Notes: generated by a model from the sequence alone, not told the origin. A stretch of 64,000 nt of DNA from an uncultured Bacteroidales bacterium (GCA_937907165.1 CALCUH010000214.1:1-64000); one strand, 5' to 3'; counted from the first letter of the stretch, positions 16,365-25,744 are shown. A program made the numbers and translations.

Positions 16365-16445
16365 TTATATATTCACATTAAACCAATATTAATACATCAC
16401 AAATGTAGTCATAAAATATAAGATAAGACAATTAGTATAAATAAA

Positions 16446-16530
16446 ATGACCTCCCTAATGAGAGGTCATATTTCATAATCCACCTTCACAGGCGAATCAT
16501 CATGTAAATATTACAATTTAATAATATAAA
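16446..16530 (-). ncRNA. GNRA-hairpin/terminator RNA, copy A
   Basis: On the minus strand: -7 box TAATTTTG (16538-16545), then a hairpin TTCGCCT-GTGA-AGGTGGA with a GNRA tetraloop, then a terminator with 8-bp perfect arms ATGACCTC/GAGGTCAT (16446-16469) followed by T-rich sequence. A separate -7 box for the downstream gene comes after the terminator. The same layout recurs at 19351-19424 with compensating base changes in the hairpin. Confidence 0.55.
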
Positions 16531-16581
16531 ACGTACACAAAATTACACAATTTGCCGCAAAGGCAAATCAAACCAATTAAA

Positions 16582-19281
16582 CTATTTATTTATATATTTC
16601 AAACTTTTTGAAACATACACGCCTACGCCTTTGCTATCGAGACCGCCTATCTGATTATTGATCATTTGATATTCGCCAATGCGAACACCAAGCGGCGAAT
16701 ATAGGATAACACTCTTATCGCAGTCATTAGCTATATCATCCAATCCAGTTGTCATATTGACTGGCAAAGACTCTTCTCCAAAAAAATCACCACTCATAAG
16801 AGAGACCGTAAACGGCGAACGATCATCAAACATACCGACCTCATCCAACATGAAAGATTTGGTCTCAAAGTCAAAATCATAAACAGAGAAGAAATCGAAC
16901 GGATCCATGCAAGAATAAGCCGAACTTGATGAGACCAAAGAACCGAAATCGGTTTTCATGTTCATATCTTGCGACGCAGAGATAGTCGCATTATGAGCTT
17001 TGAATATGACATCATCGCCACGCAGTTTCACACCTACAATATAAGGAACATTGGGTTTGATATGATTAGTCTCAACAGCGTTCAAATGTTCATCCAGCTC
17101 GTAGATGACCATACCTTCATGCATGATTTCGCTTCCGTCTGAAAGATAGGCGCTATCAGGCGCAAAAGGGAGCATAATAGTAGACCAAACATAATCATCG
17201 TCACCACTTCGAAGAGCCGAAGGAGACACAGAACGAATAAATGGCATATCAAGCTCCACTGTCTTAGCGATAATGTCTGTATCGCAATAAAAATCGAAAT
17301 TTGCATCAATATGAATAGAGTCGGAATGACCGTTTATGACGAGGTTGGAATTCACACCAACAGGCATATAGTCTTCTCTATCGGTCAGATAAAGGCAGTT
17401 AGGATTTGCCTCATCAGTGACGAGCGTATCTGGATGGAACTTGTTCAAATAGACAATCAAAGCTTCAGCTGGTATTGAGTTGACAAAGTCACCCATACTT
17501 GAAATTCTATTTGCGTTTCTATATTCCAGATTAAAGAGGCAACTGACTTTAACACTACCAAATCTTGGTATGATGCCGATCTCATATGTCTCATATGTGT
17601 ATTTAATTTGGGGAACATATATTTGGTGCTCAATGCGGTGATATATATTGTCAGCGGGTACTTCAAAGACCCAATCACCACTACACAGCAATGTGTCCAA
17701 GCCCTGATCATTATGTGTCAGAAAGGTTTGTATAACAGCACGGAAAGGAATAGAACCATAATTAGCGAAAGAAATCTCGACATCGTTCATGCCCGGATTA
17801 ACGTAATAGATATCTTCGATTTCGTCATAATAAGAGAAATTCAAGAATTTCACTTTGAATAAAACACTATCATTAAGATTGGTGTAGCCACCGACATGAT
17901 AATTAATCGTGTCGATGAGTTCACCCTCTTTTGTGCTGAATCTTAATTTTACATCTCCCTCAGAGAGGGCGCTTGAAGAATAAGATAGTTTGACATATTG
18001 GTTGGGTTCGATAATAAAAACACTATCGTTCATCATAAAATCGCCGTCTATCTTAACTGGACCAGATGAGTTCGTGTATAGATTGCTGCTCATGTATATA
18101 TTTCCGACATAAGGTTCGTCGCCAACGTTTCTTACATAGAAATCGATTAAAGACGGGTCATTCACACAATAAGTCGAATGTAATTTCAAATCAGATATCT
18201 CCAATGTTCCCTTTTTAAATTTGGTTGAATTAGGTATCTTGATGCCAATGATAATATGCCTATCAATAGGATATTCAAATAAACCATCAGCGCTATACTC
18301 TTCATTACATTCAATGTCACCCCATCCCATATTGAAATGGAAAGAATAATTATAATAACCGTCACAAATAAACCAATGACCAGTGCCTCTTTTATTCAAC
18401 TCGCCTTTACGCTCATAGCCTGCTATAAGGACAGGTCTGCCTGCTTTAATTTCATCATAGATGATATCCTCCAAATCATTATAATCGTAGTAATTGCCGA
18501 GAAGTTTCGTCGCAGATAATGAGTAATTAAAAATTAAAAGTGCAGGAACCATTACTTCTCCACTAGTAGCTGATGATTCCACACCATAGTCTGTCTTTAA
18601 AGCATAACCGCAATACTTCATAAGTTTAGCAAGCTCTGGTGCGGTATCGCCTTCATCATAAGACAATTTCATTTGACTGTAATCGAAACTGGTAGGTTCA
18701 AGAGATGGATAATGAACACCGTAACTTTCATATGCTGGAATACCATAACAAGTATCAGGGTATTTATAATAATAGAGCACCTGGGCTAATGCGGTAGCAC
18801 CGCAACCTGTAACACTTGAATGTAACAAATCATTGTAAGGCTCCTTTTGAAACCAATTAGTTTTAATGAGGGGAGCGACCGAATCCCTTGGATCTTCAAA
18901 AATAGAATCGTCATCTGTTAGAGACGAACTTCTTAGAACGACAGAAGATTTAGCCCTATCAATCATATCTTGAATCTTCGACAGATATTCTTTTACCTCG
19001 TATGGTAAATTTTTGTCATGATAGGAAAAATTGGAACAATAAAACAAAACAGGGTTCTTGAAAGCATTTACAGCCGATATTATGATAAAACCCCTCGGTT
19101 CTAAGTCGAAGGCATAATATGACTTGCTATCACTTACATTGACCGCATTATCTCGTAAAACTTCGCCTTTTTTTTCAAGATGTTTCGAAGCTATCACCCT
19201 AGCCTCCTGTTCAGAATATGCCCATGCTGATAAGACACTCAGCAACATTAATGAACAAGCGATAAATTTTTTTATATTCAT
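16582..19281 (-). CDS. C10-family (streptopain/interpain-type) cysteine protease
   Basis: Secreted cysteine protease of 899 aa. Signal peptide (to about residue 21), then a pro-domain of the Spi type (SEQEARVIASKHLEKKG...YYAFDLEPRGFIIISA), then the catalytic domain with Cys160 in VTGCGATALAQVLYYYKYP and His302 in GTGHWFICDGYY followed by FHFNMGWG. About 550 further residues are beta-rich. The C-terminus (YSPLGVRIGEYQ...GVGVYVSKSLKYI) resembles a T9SS sorting tail, so it is probably exported and surface-attached. Relatives degrade host proteins, immunoglobulins or complement. Its promoter -7 box TACCTTTG is at 19325-19332 (minus); upstream is RNA copy B. Cargo gene on a transfer element. Confidence 0.9.
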   Translation of the reverse strand: MNIKKFIACSLMLLSVLSAWAYSEQEARVIASKHLEKKGEVLRDNAVNVSDSKSYYAFDLEPRGFIIISAVNAFKNPVLFYCSNFSYHDKNLPYEVKEYLSKIQDMIDRAKSSVVLRSSSLTDDDSIFEDPRDSVAPLIKTNWFQKEPYNDLLHSSVTGCGATALAQVLYYYKYPDTCYGIPAYESYGVHYPSLEPTSFDYSQMKLSYDEGDTAPELAKLMKYCGYALKTDYGVESSATSGEVMVPALLIFNYSLSATKLLGNYYDYNDLEDIIYDEIKAGRPVLIAGYERKGELNKRGTGHWFICDGYYNYSFHFNMGWGDIECNEEYSADGLFEYPIDRHIIIGIKIPNSTKFKKGTLEISDLKLHSTYCVNDPSLIDFYVRNVGDEPYVGNIYMSSNLYTNSSGPVKIDGDFMMNDSVFIIEPNQYVKLSYSSSALSEGDVKLRFSTKEGELIDTINYHVGGYTNLNDSVLFKVKFLNFSYYDEIEDIYYVNPGMNDVEISFANYGSIPFRAVIQTFLTHNDQGLDTLLCSGDWVFEVPADNIYHRIEHQIYVPQIKYTYETYEIGIIPRFGSVKVSCLFNLEYRNANRISSMGDFVNSIPAEALIVYLNKFHPDTLVTDEANPNCLYLTDREDYMPVGVNSNLVINGHSDSIHIDANFDFYCDTDIIAKTVELDMPFIRSVSPSALRSGDDDYVWSTIMLPFAPDSAYLSDGSEIMHEGMVIYELDEHLNAVETNHIKPNVPYIVGVKLRGDDVIFKAHNATISASQDMNMKTDFGSLVSSSSAYSCMDPFDFFSVYDFDFETKSFMLDEVGMFDDRSPFTVSLMSGDFFGEESLPVNMTTGLDDIANDCDKSVILYSPLGVRIGEYQMINNQIGGLDSKGVGVYVSKSLKYINK

Positions 19282-19350
19282 ATTATAAGTGAAAAGTAAA
19301 ATCTGATAAGATATGATAACCTTACAAAGGTATTAATAATAACTAACATA

Positions 19351-19424
19351 AAAAAGCCTCCCTATAAAGGAAGGCTTTCTACATAGCCTACTTTCACAAG
19401 CAGACAGATGTTCATATTTTTTAT
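19351..19424 (-). ncRNA. GNRA-hairpin/terminator RNA, copy B
   Basis: Minus strand: -7 box TAACTTTG (19432-19439), then hairpin TCTGCTT-GTGA-AAGTAGG (GNRA loop), then a terminator stem AAAGCCT/AGGCTTT ending in six Ts. The protease gene has its own -7 box downstream, so this should be a stand-alone RNA of about 75 bases and not just a leader. The hairpin arms differ from copy A at several positions while pairing is kept. Confidence 0.6.
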
Positions 19425-19489
19425 TTCGATACAAAGTTACGAAATAAATAACCTAAAATAAAACACTAGTTTCATGGGTGGAAAATAAA

Positions 19490-19497
19490 TATCTTTG
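19490..19497 (+). promoter_or_regulatory. -7 box of the 633-aa gene
   Basis: TATCTTTG, giving a leader of about 100 bases that holds a small hairpin AGGCA/TGCCT near 19521-19540. Confidence 0.5.
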
Positions 19498-19603
19498 CAT
19501 GGGTATACATACAAAATATAGGCACCCGAAAGGATGCCTCCATTTAAGAGAATTGTATGTGAATACAATAGGATTTGTTTTCATTACAAAGATAACATAA
19601 AGC

Positions 19604-21505
19604 ATGGAAAATATAGAGATAACAGCAGAAACATTAACTGTAATAACGAACAAACAAGAAAAGATATTAGAAGAAAAATACCACGAATTACGTCAAAAGC
19701 AACCCTATGTAATCGAAAACAGCATCAAAAAATATCTGCCCGATTATCAAAGCGCGTTAAGATACATGCGTGAAGGGAAAAATATCTACACGAGGAAAAA
19801 CTCAAAAAAAAATTTTCTCATTAACAGCATGATCGCCGAATTCAAGGAATTCGTCGCTGAGATATGTTCGATAGAGGATGATAGATTGAACGATATCGAG
19901 AATTGCAGCTGCGAAATGATGATAGAACAATTATCTGACCCACAAAAAATAGCACTCGAAAAAAAATATAAAGATTTTTGTTCCAAACAACCCAGCATAA
20001 TTCAAAGCGATATAAGAAAATATTTGCCGACATATCATGATGCGGCAAAGTTTTACAATGGGAAAATCAAAATTCATCCCAATCGAGCCAGCAAAAAGGG
20101 AAAACTCTTAAACAATATGATAAGTGGATTCAAAGTGCTCGTATCTCAGTTATATAAAAACAATAACATATTATGGGATAAGAAAAAAAATAGAAGCATC
20201 ACAAGTGTCGCATACCTCACAAGTGAACAAATAGAGTGGGCAAACAATTTCTACCAAGAACACGACCACTTGCCAATGTTTTTCATATTAAAACAATACC
20301 TATGCGGTGATAAGTTATCAGAGAAAGAACGATTGTTATCTTATTTATCTGGTCTAAACCAAGAAGGAATAGAATATAGCTATGAGGAGGCATCAAAAAA
20401 GATAAGACGATCACAAAAGATAACAAGACAATTATCCTATCTGAAACTCATTAAAGATGACGAATTGTTAGCACCAGAATTATGGGAACACTATTACACG
20501 AAAGATTTCGTGAAAAAAGGTGATGAATTATTCGCAAGAATCAAAGAAGAAGAACAAACAGATGTCTCTCTGAACGCCTATTATTTGGTTCGCAAACAAA
20601 TGCAATCATGTGCCATACTAAAGGTTAAATGTGAAGCGGCATACTTCCTGTCACAAAAACTCTCAAACTTATTCGACTTTAAAAAAGCAGTGTCAAAAAT
20701 AAGTGAGTTGAGACCGAATGTGTACGACATAAATGATTACATACCGGCTAAAACAAAAAACAAAGAAACAATACTATCAATCTTAAAAGAGATTCTAAGT
20801 GAAAGTTACAACATTGACATAATCGATAACAAGATTACTATAACGCGTCAGAACACATATAATGACATTGAAGAGATTGCTGAGACACTATACAATGCGA
20901 TTAATAAAAGCGACAAACCTCTAAACATTAAAGAACTTCGCAACTACCTTCCCAGCAAACGCTTCAACAACACTAAATATCTTAATGAGGCGGTTGCGCT
21001 CATGCATAAATCGAAACCTGACATAATAGCAATGTATAATAATCTATATGCGATCAAAGGGAGAAAATACAAATTAGAAAGTCAAAAAGAGGAAAAGAAC
21101 AGCAACATATTCGAAGATCGCTTTTTACAACTGAACAGGTTTATCGAACAAAACAAACGATTCCCATTTGAGTATAGTTCAAACGTAATGGAGAACATCG
21201 TCTATCGATTTGTGAACGAAATGCTAGATGGTAAAATAGACGTCACAATAGAACAGGAAGAAAGATTTGACTCGCTCATAAAAACACATGATAACATACC
21301 TCACGACATAAACGACTTTATCTTTCTTATGAACTGTCAAAAATACAAGAAACATGTATCACAACATCATAAAAGACCAACATTGAAAGACGATAAAGAA
21401 CTTTATGAATGGTACAATCGGTCTATATCTGACTACAACAATCTAAGATGTAGGCAAAAGAAATGGATAACCGATATGATTGGCTCTCTTTCAAGAACGA
21501 ACTAA
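19604..21505 (+). CDS. 633-aa helical protein with a tandem N-terminal duplication
   Basis: Not recognised as a named family. The first 190 residues contain two copies of one module: KQEKILEEKYHELRQKQPYV...IKKYLPDY, and PQKIALEKKYKDFCSKQPSI...IRKYLPTY, each followed by a basic SKK segment and a helix. The C-terminal part has two segments of the W/Y-F-x-H/N-x-R-F-P kind (LNRFIEQNKRFPFEY and YKKHVSQHHKRPTLKD), resembling helicase-associated or sigma-like DNA-binding repeats. Strongly Lys-rich and soluble; a nucleic-acid-binding role is likely. Own promoter; followed 95 bases later by the AbiH gene on the same strand, which also has its own promoter. AT-rich codon use, more so than the tra genes. 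Confidence 0.65.
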   Translation: MENIEITAETLTVITNKQEKILEEKYHELRQKQPYVIENSIKKYLPDYQSALRYMREGKNIYTRKNSKKNFLINSMIAEFKEFVAEICSIEDDRLNDIENCSCEMMIEQLSDPQKIALEKKYKDFCSKQPSIIQSDIRKYLPTYHDAAKFYNGKIKIHPNRASKKGKLLNNMISGFKVLVSQLYKNNNILWDKKKNRSITSVAYLTSEQIEWANNFYQEHDHLPMFFILKQYLCGDKLSEKERLLSYLSGLNQEGIEYSYEEASKKIRRSQKITRQLSYLKLIKDDELLAPELWEHYYTKDFVKKGDELFARIKEEEQTDVSLNAYYLVRKQMQSCAILKVKCEAAYFLSQKLSNLFDFKKAVSKISELRPNVYDINDYIPAKTKNKETILSILKEILSESYNIDIIDNKITITRQNTYNDIEEIAETLYNAINKSDKPLNIKELRNYLPSKRFNNTKYLNEAVALMHKSKPDIIAMYNNLYAIKGRKYKLESQKEEKNSNIFEDRFLQLNRFIEQNKRFPFEYSSNVMENIVYRFVNEMLDGKIDVTIEQEERFDSLIKTHDNIPHDINDFIFLMNCQKYKKHVSQHHKRPTLKDDKELYEWYNRSISDYNNLRCRQKKWITDMIGSLSRTN

Positions 21506-21547
21506 GAAGAATAGAGTATAACCCTACCCTACTCAACCTTAACTATG

Positions 21548-21577
21548 TTTGTTTTTCATCGCAAAGAGTTATCTTTG
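21548..21577 (+). promoter_or_regulatory. Promoter of the abiH-like gene
   Basis: TTTG (21548-21551), 18-base spacer, TATCTTTG (21570-21577): the clearest full Bacteroidota promoter in the window. An inverted repeat GTTATC-TTTGT-GATAAC (21568-21584) overlaps the -7 box and could be an operator. Confidence 0.7.
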
Positions 21578-21600
21578 TGATAACAAATGACCACTGATAT

Positions 21601-22554
21601 ATGGCAAGCAATAAGAACGTATTCATCATAGGCAATGGGTTTGATTTAAACCTCGGATTGAACACATCATATGAGAGTTTCTATTACGGCAATGATTGGG
21701 AATACGGCAGACAAGAAAGAGGATACGTCTCGAAGTTGAATCAGGAATTCTATGTGAGCGAATCAATAGATAACACATACGGACGCAACGTCAACCAAGA
21801 AAACAGTTTGTATAAGACTTTAGACAACTATCCAGTGGATGACTGGTGTGAAGCTGAGAACGTCATTCAAGACTTCGCAATCAACATGAGCGAAAACAGC
21901 GAAACAGATGTGGACAAACTCAAAAACAACGAAGAAGAATTCGACTTATACCGCCAACGCGTTCGCAAGTTCATTGAACATAGCGTAACAGATCCATATC
22001 TAAAAGCCCAATCATGCGCTGCACAAACCCTCATGGCGATAATCAAAAAGGCGACATATAAAATATATAACTTCAACTATACCAAACTCGAAGATTTTGC
22101 TAGTCTATTAAAGATTAAAGGCGACATCGATTGCGAAAACGTGCACGGCACCATAGATGACCCTCAGATCATCATGGGAGCCAATGGCAAGGTTGCGCTG
22201 GCAAAAGGATATGACATTCTGAAAAAGATGTATTGCTACGGCTATTCTACGCATAATATCAGCTATGACCTTCAACACGCTGACCAAGTAATCATATTCG
22301 GATATTCGATGACCCCCATCGACGAGATATACTTCAAAGAATTTTTAATGAAACAAGTTTCATGCAAAGAAGAAGAGAGAAAAACAATAACCTTCATAAC
22401 AAAAAACGACGAAGCCAGGCATAAGCTTTTAAGGAACATACAATCTCTCATCGACAACAATGCAGAAGAATTGTTCCAACGCAACAATGTCAGAATATTT
22501 ATGACTGAATCATTGGACGAGAAAAGGTTTAAAGAATTTCTGAAAAATATATAA
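21601..22554 (+). CDS. abiH: AbiH-family abortive infection protein
   Basis: 317 aa. The N-terminal motif VFIIGNGFDLNLGLNTSYESFY is the signature of the AbiH family, first known from lactococcal phage resistance. Other family marks are DDWCEAENVIQDF (after the N-terminal strand), YNFNYTKLED, NVHGTIDDPQIIMG and the late VIIFGYSMTPIDEIYF. The fold looks Rossmann-like, with the Gly-rich start as nucleotide-binding loop (inference). Family members protect the population by stopping growth upon phage infection. It has its own promoter and an unusual structured downstream region, and stands next to an XRE regulator gene facing it. Length and motifs look complete. Confidence 0.85.
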   Translation: MASNKNVFIIGNGFDLNLGLNTSYESFYYGNDWEYGRQERGYVSKLNQEFYVSESIDNTYGRNVNQENSLYKTLDNYPVDDWCEAENVIQDFAINMSENSETDVDKLKNNEEEFDLYRQRVRKFIEHSVTDPYLKAQSCAAQTLMAIIKKATYKIYNFNYTKLEDFASLLKIKGDIDCENVHGTIDDPQIIMGANGKVALAKGYDILKKMYCYGYSTHNISYDLQHADQVIIFGYSMTPIDEIYFKEFLMKQVSCKEEERKTITFITKNDEARHKLLRNIQSLIDNNAEELFQRNNVRIFMTESLDEKRFKEFLKNI

Positions 22555-22573
22555 AAATTGTACAATAGGGTCT

Positions 22574-22615
22574 GGGAATGGGCGCCATTTATGGCAGATC
22601 GATTGTAGCATTCCC
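22574..22615. terminator. Branched hairpin after the abiH-like gene
   Basis: Outer arms GGGAATG (22574-22580) and CATTCCC (22609-22615) enclose an inner hairpin GCCAT-TT-ATGGC. It is followed by an A-rich run. It lies 20 bases after the stop; too elaborate for an ordinary terminator and possibly a regulatory 3' end. Confidence 0.5.
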
Positions 22616-22646
22616 GCCCACCCAAAAAAATATAATTATATAAAGC

Positions 22647-22673
22647 AAGGTCATATTTGTGCGATATGACCTT
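22647..22673. terminator. Bidirectional terminator
   Basis: Perfect 10-bp stem AAGGTCATAT/ATATGACCTT with a 7-base loop and a run of six Ts, between the convergent abiH-like and XRE genes. Confidence 0.85.
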
Positions 22674-22679
22674 TTTTAA

Positions 22680-23003
22680 TCATATGATGAAATCCTCATC
22701 GACGTTGCCGACACAACGTCTTGTGCGTTTGCGTTCGGCTAAAAGGTGTTTGACGTTATCAGAGACCTCACTCCAACCAGGCTCACCTGTGCCATTGATG
22801 ATGTAATCGGCATCAACACCCATCTTATTGAAGAAATAAATATAGTTAACTAACAAAACAGCGCTTCGCACCTCCTCCTTCTCAAACTTCAAAAGATGTT
22901 GGTTTGAGACATCCAGTTCCTTAGCAAGGGCATACCTCGACATGCCAACCTTCAGACGGATGCCAACCAACCTTTTGACGAGAGATGAAAAATTGTTATC
23001 CAT
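22680..23003 (-). CDS. XRE-family HTH regulator
   Basis: 107-aa DNA-binding protein. Residues 8-60 form a Cro/CI-type helix-turn-helix: LVGIRLKVGMSRYALAKELDVSNQHLLKFEKEEVR. The rest, ending in a basic tail (AERKRTRRC), may help dimerise. A -7 box TATTTTTG (minus strand) ends only seven bases before the ATG at 23003, so its mRNA would be nearly leaderless. It lies downstream of the relaxase gene on the same strand, separated by a terminator, and may regulate the mobilisation genes or the neighbouring defence gene. Confidence 0.8.
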   Translation of the reverse strand: MDNNFSSLVKRLVGIRLKVGMSRYALAKELDVSNQHLLKFEKEEVRSAVLLVNYIYFFNKMGVDADYIINGTGEPGWSEVSDNVKHLLAERKRTRRCVGNVDEDFII

Positions 23004-23016
23004 AAAAACAAAAATA

Positions 23017-23039
23017 AGGGCACCCTTGACGAATGCCCT
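23017..23039 (-). terminator. Terminator after the relaxase gene
   Basis: Stem AGGGCA/TGCCCT with a loop of 11 bases, followed on the minus strand by a T-rich run. It separates the relaxase operon from the XRE gene. Confidence 0.6.
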
Positions 23040-23096
23040 AGTTTTATCCCTAAAAACAAATGCGTAATCGCATCTAATATCAATGCAAATATAAGA

Positions 23097-25277
23097 CTAA
23101 ATTTTGATTTTCCTTTTATTTGATAGAGAATCGTTCGGATAATTTTTGACCGTATCAATCATGCTTTTGAGATCGTTTTTGCGCATCAAACCAGATAACT
23201 TCATAGCAAGTTCGATATTACGTTTTTCAAGCTCGGCGATTCTCTTCTCTAGATTACGTTTGTTTTCGCTCTCTATCGCTCGAATAATATCGACGATCAA
23301 TTTATATTTGAAAGTTCCGTAACCATTTCGTGTAAGAACCGCCGAACGTATGTTGTCGTATAGTTTGCTATATTCAATGACGTCCAATTGGCGAGACAAT
23401 TCGCCCGACAATCGAACGAACGTGTTCTCTTTCTCATAGACATCACCGACATAATATTCATAACGGTTATCACGCTTGATCGCATGAATCACATAACCTC
23501 TTTCAAGCAACAACTCCACCCTACCCTTAATGTCTTGTTCGTTTGATGCGTTAAGCACCCTATTGACCGCATCGGCGGTCATCTTACGTTTCACTTTCAG
23601 CAGATCGTCAGCAGTCAGATATTTGAAGATACTCAGGTAAGCCGAAACATCGAACGTGATAGAGTCCAAATCGCCTTCAGCGATTACCTTCAAAAGATCA
23701 CGTTCCTGTTTAGAGAACAACCTAGCCTTTGACGTTAAACCGCCCAAGATTAAATCGTGGCCTATAGAAAGCCTACGATTTCTTACCGAGAATAGCTTAT
23801 CACCATCGACACCGATACCCATGCCGTATAGGTAATCGGTACGAAGTTTTGCGTCGATACGTTTAGAGTATTCAACAGCGGTTTTAGATTGCGTATTGAA
23901 GTATGCGGTCTCTTTTGCAATGATGTCAGCCAGTTCACTGAATTTGATGCGGATGAACTTATCCATCACAAGACTATTGTAACCGTTGTCCCCTACCCTA
24001 TCAGACAGTTCCTTCAATAAGCCGTCACGCAGATCCAACAGATTGTTGACCATCTCGCTTTCATAATAGAAGTCTTTCTTGCGGTGTTCGTTATAGATGT
24101 GTTTGATGTTCCGCATAATAAGGGCTTCGTCCTTTGCGCTAATGCTCAGTTTATCTTCAACGATGAGATTCTGAAGGACAGCAGCAGAGAATTTTATTTC
24201 GCTGCCTTTGACGTTCACTTTCCTTATGTTGTCGTTGAACGACACGCCGTACAACCTACCCTCTTCGTTTCTGAAGAATTGTGCTTGCATAGCGTGCTTG
24301 CTCAGTTCAGCGTTAAGCATCGATTCTGATATACCGCTCGGATACTGACGGAGAATGTTAGTGACGACATATTTGATCGCTTTTCTCGCATCTTTAATGA
24401 GTTTGTCGTCCTTCATAGTCACAGTCTCATTTTTGAAGCGTTCATCTAAACCTTTCTTCGCATAATTTTTGCCGAATGTGGACCCGCTAATACCTCGACT
24501 GATTTGTGCGCCCTTATTATTTATAACGCAATATTCGACCCCAATATATTCCTCACCTTTGTTGTTCTTACCCTTGACCTCGTAACACGCAACGTTGAAC
24601 ATGTTTAAAACCCTATTATATGCATTCATTCCATCTATGTTGTGCATATCCTTCACATATCTGAGAACGGTTGCGATACGGTCCTTCAAATCTTTTTCTC
24701 CATATGCGACACTATCTGGTTTGAAAGTGATCTTGTCGATATAAGCGTTCGCGAGTTTTACATCCTTCTGATATCTTTCTTTCTTGGACAATTTATCCTG
24801 CTCTGCTTGATAAAGACCATACTCTTTCTCAAGAGCTTTTCTGATATTGTTTGACCTTATTTTTTCATAACGGTCATTCAACTTACGACCTGATAAATCT
24901 ACCTTCACCGTAACAATATGAAGATGGACATTATCCACATCCTCGTGCTTGATGACAATGAAAGGTTGATTGCCATAACCCATTCCTTCCATATATCTGC
25001 AGGCAATAAGCTTCAATTTATCATCTGGAATATCATTCTCCTTCAACGATAAAATAACATGCATTACAGGTTTTTCAGTACGAAGATTTGCATCCAAATA
25101 TGGTCGAAAAGACTCTGAGAAATCGCTTTTTTTCATATTAGAAAAATCATCCGACCTTATGCTTTTCGTGATGCAATTCGGTGCAGAAAGTACGGTCGCT
25201 TTGCCATTTTCAACCTTGTTAATGTTGTAGGCAATGACCCCGTTTATATCCTTACCTGTTATTATTTTTGCTATCAT
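23097..25277 (-). CDS. MOBP-type relaxase (mobilisation nuclease)
   Basis: Nicks one strand at oriT and stays bound to its 5' end during conjugation. The relaxase domain is N-terminal: a likely catalytic Tyr17 (GVIAYNI), and the three-His metal site H111, H118 and H120 in IKHEDVDNVHLHIVTVKVD. At 726 aa it is larger than small Bacteroides Mob proteins (about 300-400 aa); the remainder is helical and Lys/Arg-rich, ending in a coiled coil (ENKRNLEKRIAELEKRNIEL). It overlaps the upstream mobC by 26 bases, so the two are translationally linked. The candidate oriT lies just upstream of mobC. Confidence 0.9.
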   Translation of the reverse strand: MIAKIITGKDINGVIAYNINKVENGKATVLSAPNCITKSIRSDDFSNMKKSDFSESFRPYLDANLRTEKPVMHVILSLKENDIPDDKLKLIACRYMEGMGYGNQPFIVIKHEDVDNVHLHIVTVKVDLSGRKLNDRYEKIRSNNIRKALEKEYGLYQAEQDKLSKKERYQKDVKLANAYIDKITFKPDSVAYGEKDLKDRIATVLRYVKDMHNIDGMNAYNRVLNMFNVACYEVKGKNNKGEEYIGVEYCVINNKGAQISRGISGSTFGKNYAKKGLDERFKNETVTMKDDKLIKDARKAIKYVVTNILRQYPSGISESMLNAELSKHAMQAQFFRNEEGRLYGVSFNDNIRKVNVKGSEIKFSAAVLQNLIVEDKLSISAKDEALIMRNIKHIYNEHRKKDFYYESEMVNNLLDLRDGLLKELSDRVGDNGYNSLVMDKFIRIKFSELADIIAKETAYFNTQSKTAVEYSKRIDAKLRTDYLYGMGIGVDGDKLFSVRNRRLSIGHDLILGGLTSKARLFSKQERDLLKVIAEGDLDSITFDVSAYLSIFKYLTADDLLKVKRKMTADAVNRVLNASNEQDIKGRVELLLERGYVIHAIKRDNRYEYYVGDVYEKENTFVRLSGELSRQLDVIEYSKLYDNIRSAVLTRNGYGTFKYKLIVDIIRAIESENKRNLEKRIAELEKRNIELAMKLSGLMRKNDLKSMIDTVKNYPNDSLSNKRKIKI

Positions 25278-25710
25278 TATTGAAAGTTTTATCAGATATT
25301 AAGGATGCGATTTCAACGATTTTCTCCTCTAAAATTTTCATTTCAGAAAGATAAGTAAGTGTTTTTTTGAGCTCATAACCGAGAATAGTTTCACTGACGT
25401 CACCCTTCATAGAGTTAATTTTCGCAGCGATTTGGTTAACATTTGACGCTACCAAATGTATGTCTTTAACGTTAGTTTTGATAATATTGAAAAGTTCAAT
25501 ATCAGCAGCAGAAATCTTGGCTGGAGTCTTTTTGTTCATATAAGAATCCATCAAAAACTTCCGGATCGTAGGTTGCGAACTGTCCTTAAAGATTTTTTTG
25601 AACTCGGACAGTTCCGCTTCAGTTAGACGGAAAACGACATTATGGATTCGTTTTTCATCGCCGTTCTTGGCAGGGCGACCGCCCTTATTAAAAGACTTAA
25701 CTTCTGACAT
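25252..25710 (-). CDS. MobC-like relaxosome accessory protein
   Basis: 152 aa. The N-terminus (GGRPAKNGDEKRIHNVVFRLTEAELSEFKK) is the ribbon-helix-helix region typical of relaxosome accessory proteins of Bacteroidales; the C-terminal LVASNVNQIAAKINSMKGD is the conserved MobC-like segment (NQIAxxxN). It would bind near oriT and help the relaxase open the nick region. First gene of the mob operon; the relaxase start lies inside it. The upstream spacer holds large inverted repeats. Confidence 0.85.
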   Translation of the reverse strand: MSEVKSFNKGGRPAKNGDEKRIHNVVFRLTEAELSEFKKIFKDSSQPTIRKFLMDSYMNKKTPAKISAADIELFNIIKTNVKDIHLVASNVNQIAAKINSMKGDVSETILGYELKKTLTYLSEMKILEEKIVEIASLISDKTFNNDSKNNNR

Positions 25711-25719
25711 ACAATAAAA

Positions 25720-25744
25720 AATTATCCGACTTTGGAGGATAATT
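25720..25744. repeat. Inverted repeat adjoining mobC
   Basis: Perfect 8-bp arms AATTATCC/GGATAATT with a 9-base spacer, directly upstream of mobC. Could be a relaxosome binding site or part of the operon's control region. Confidence 0.5.
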
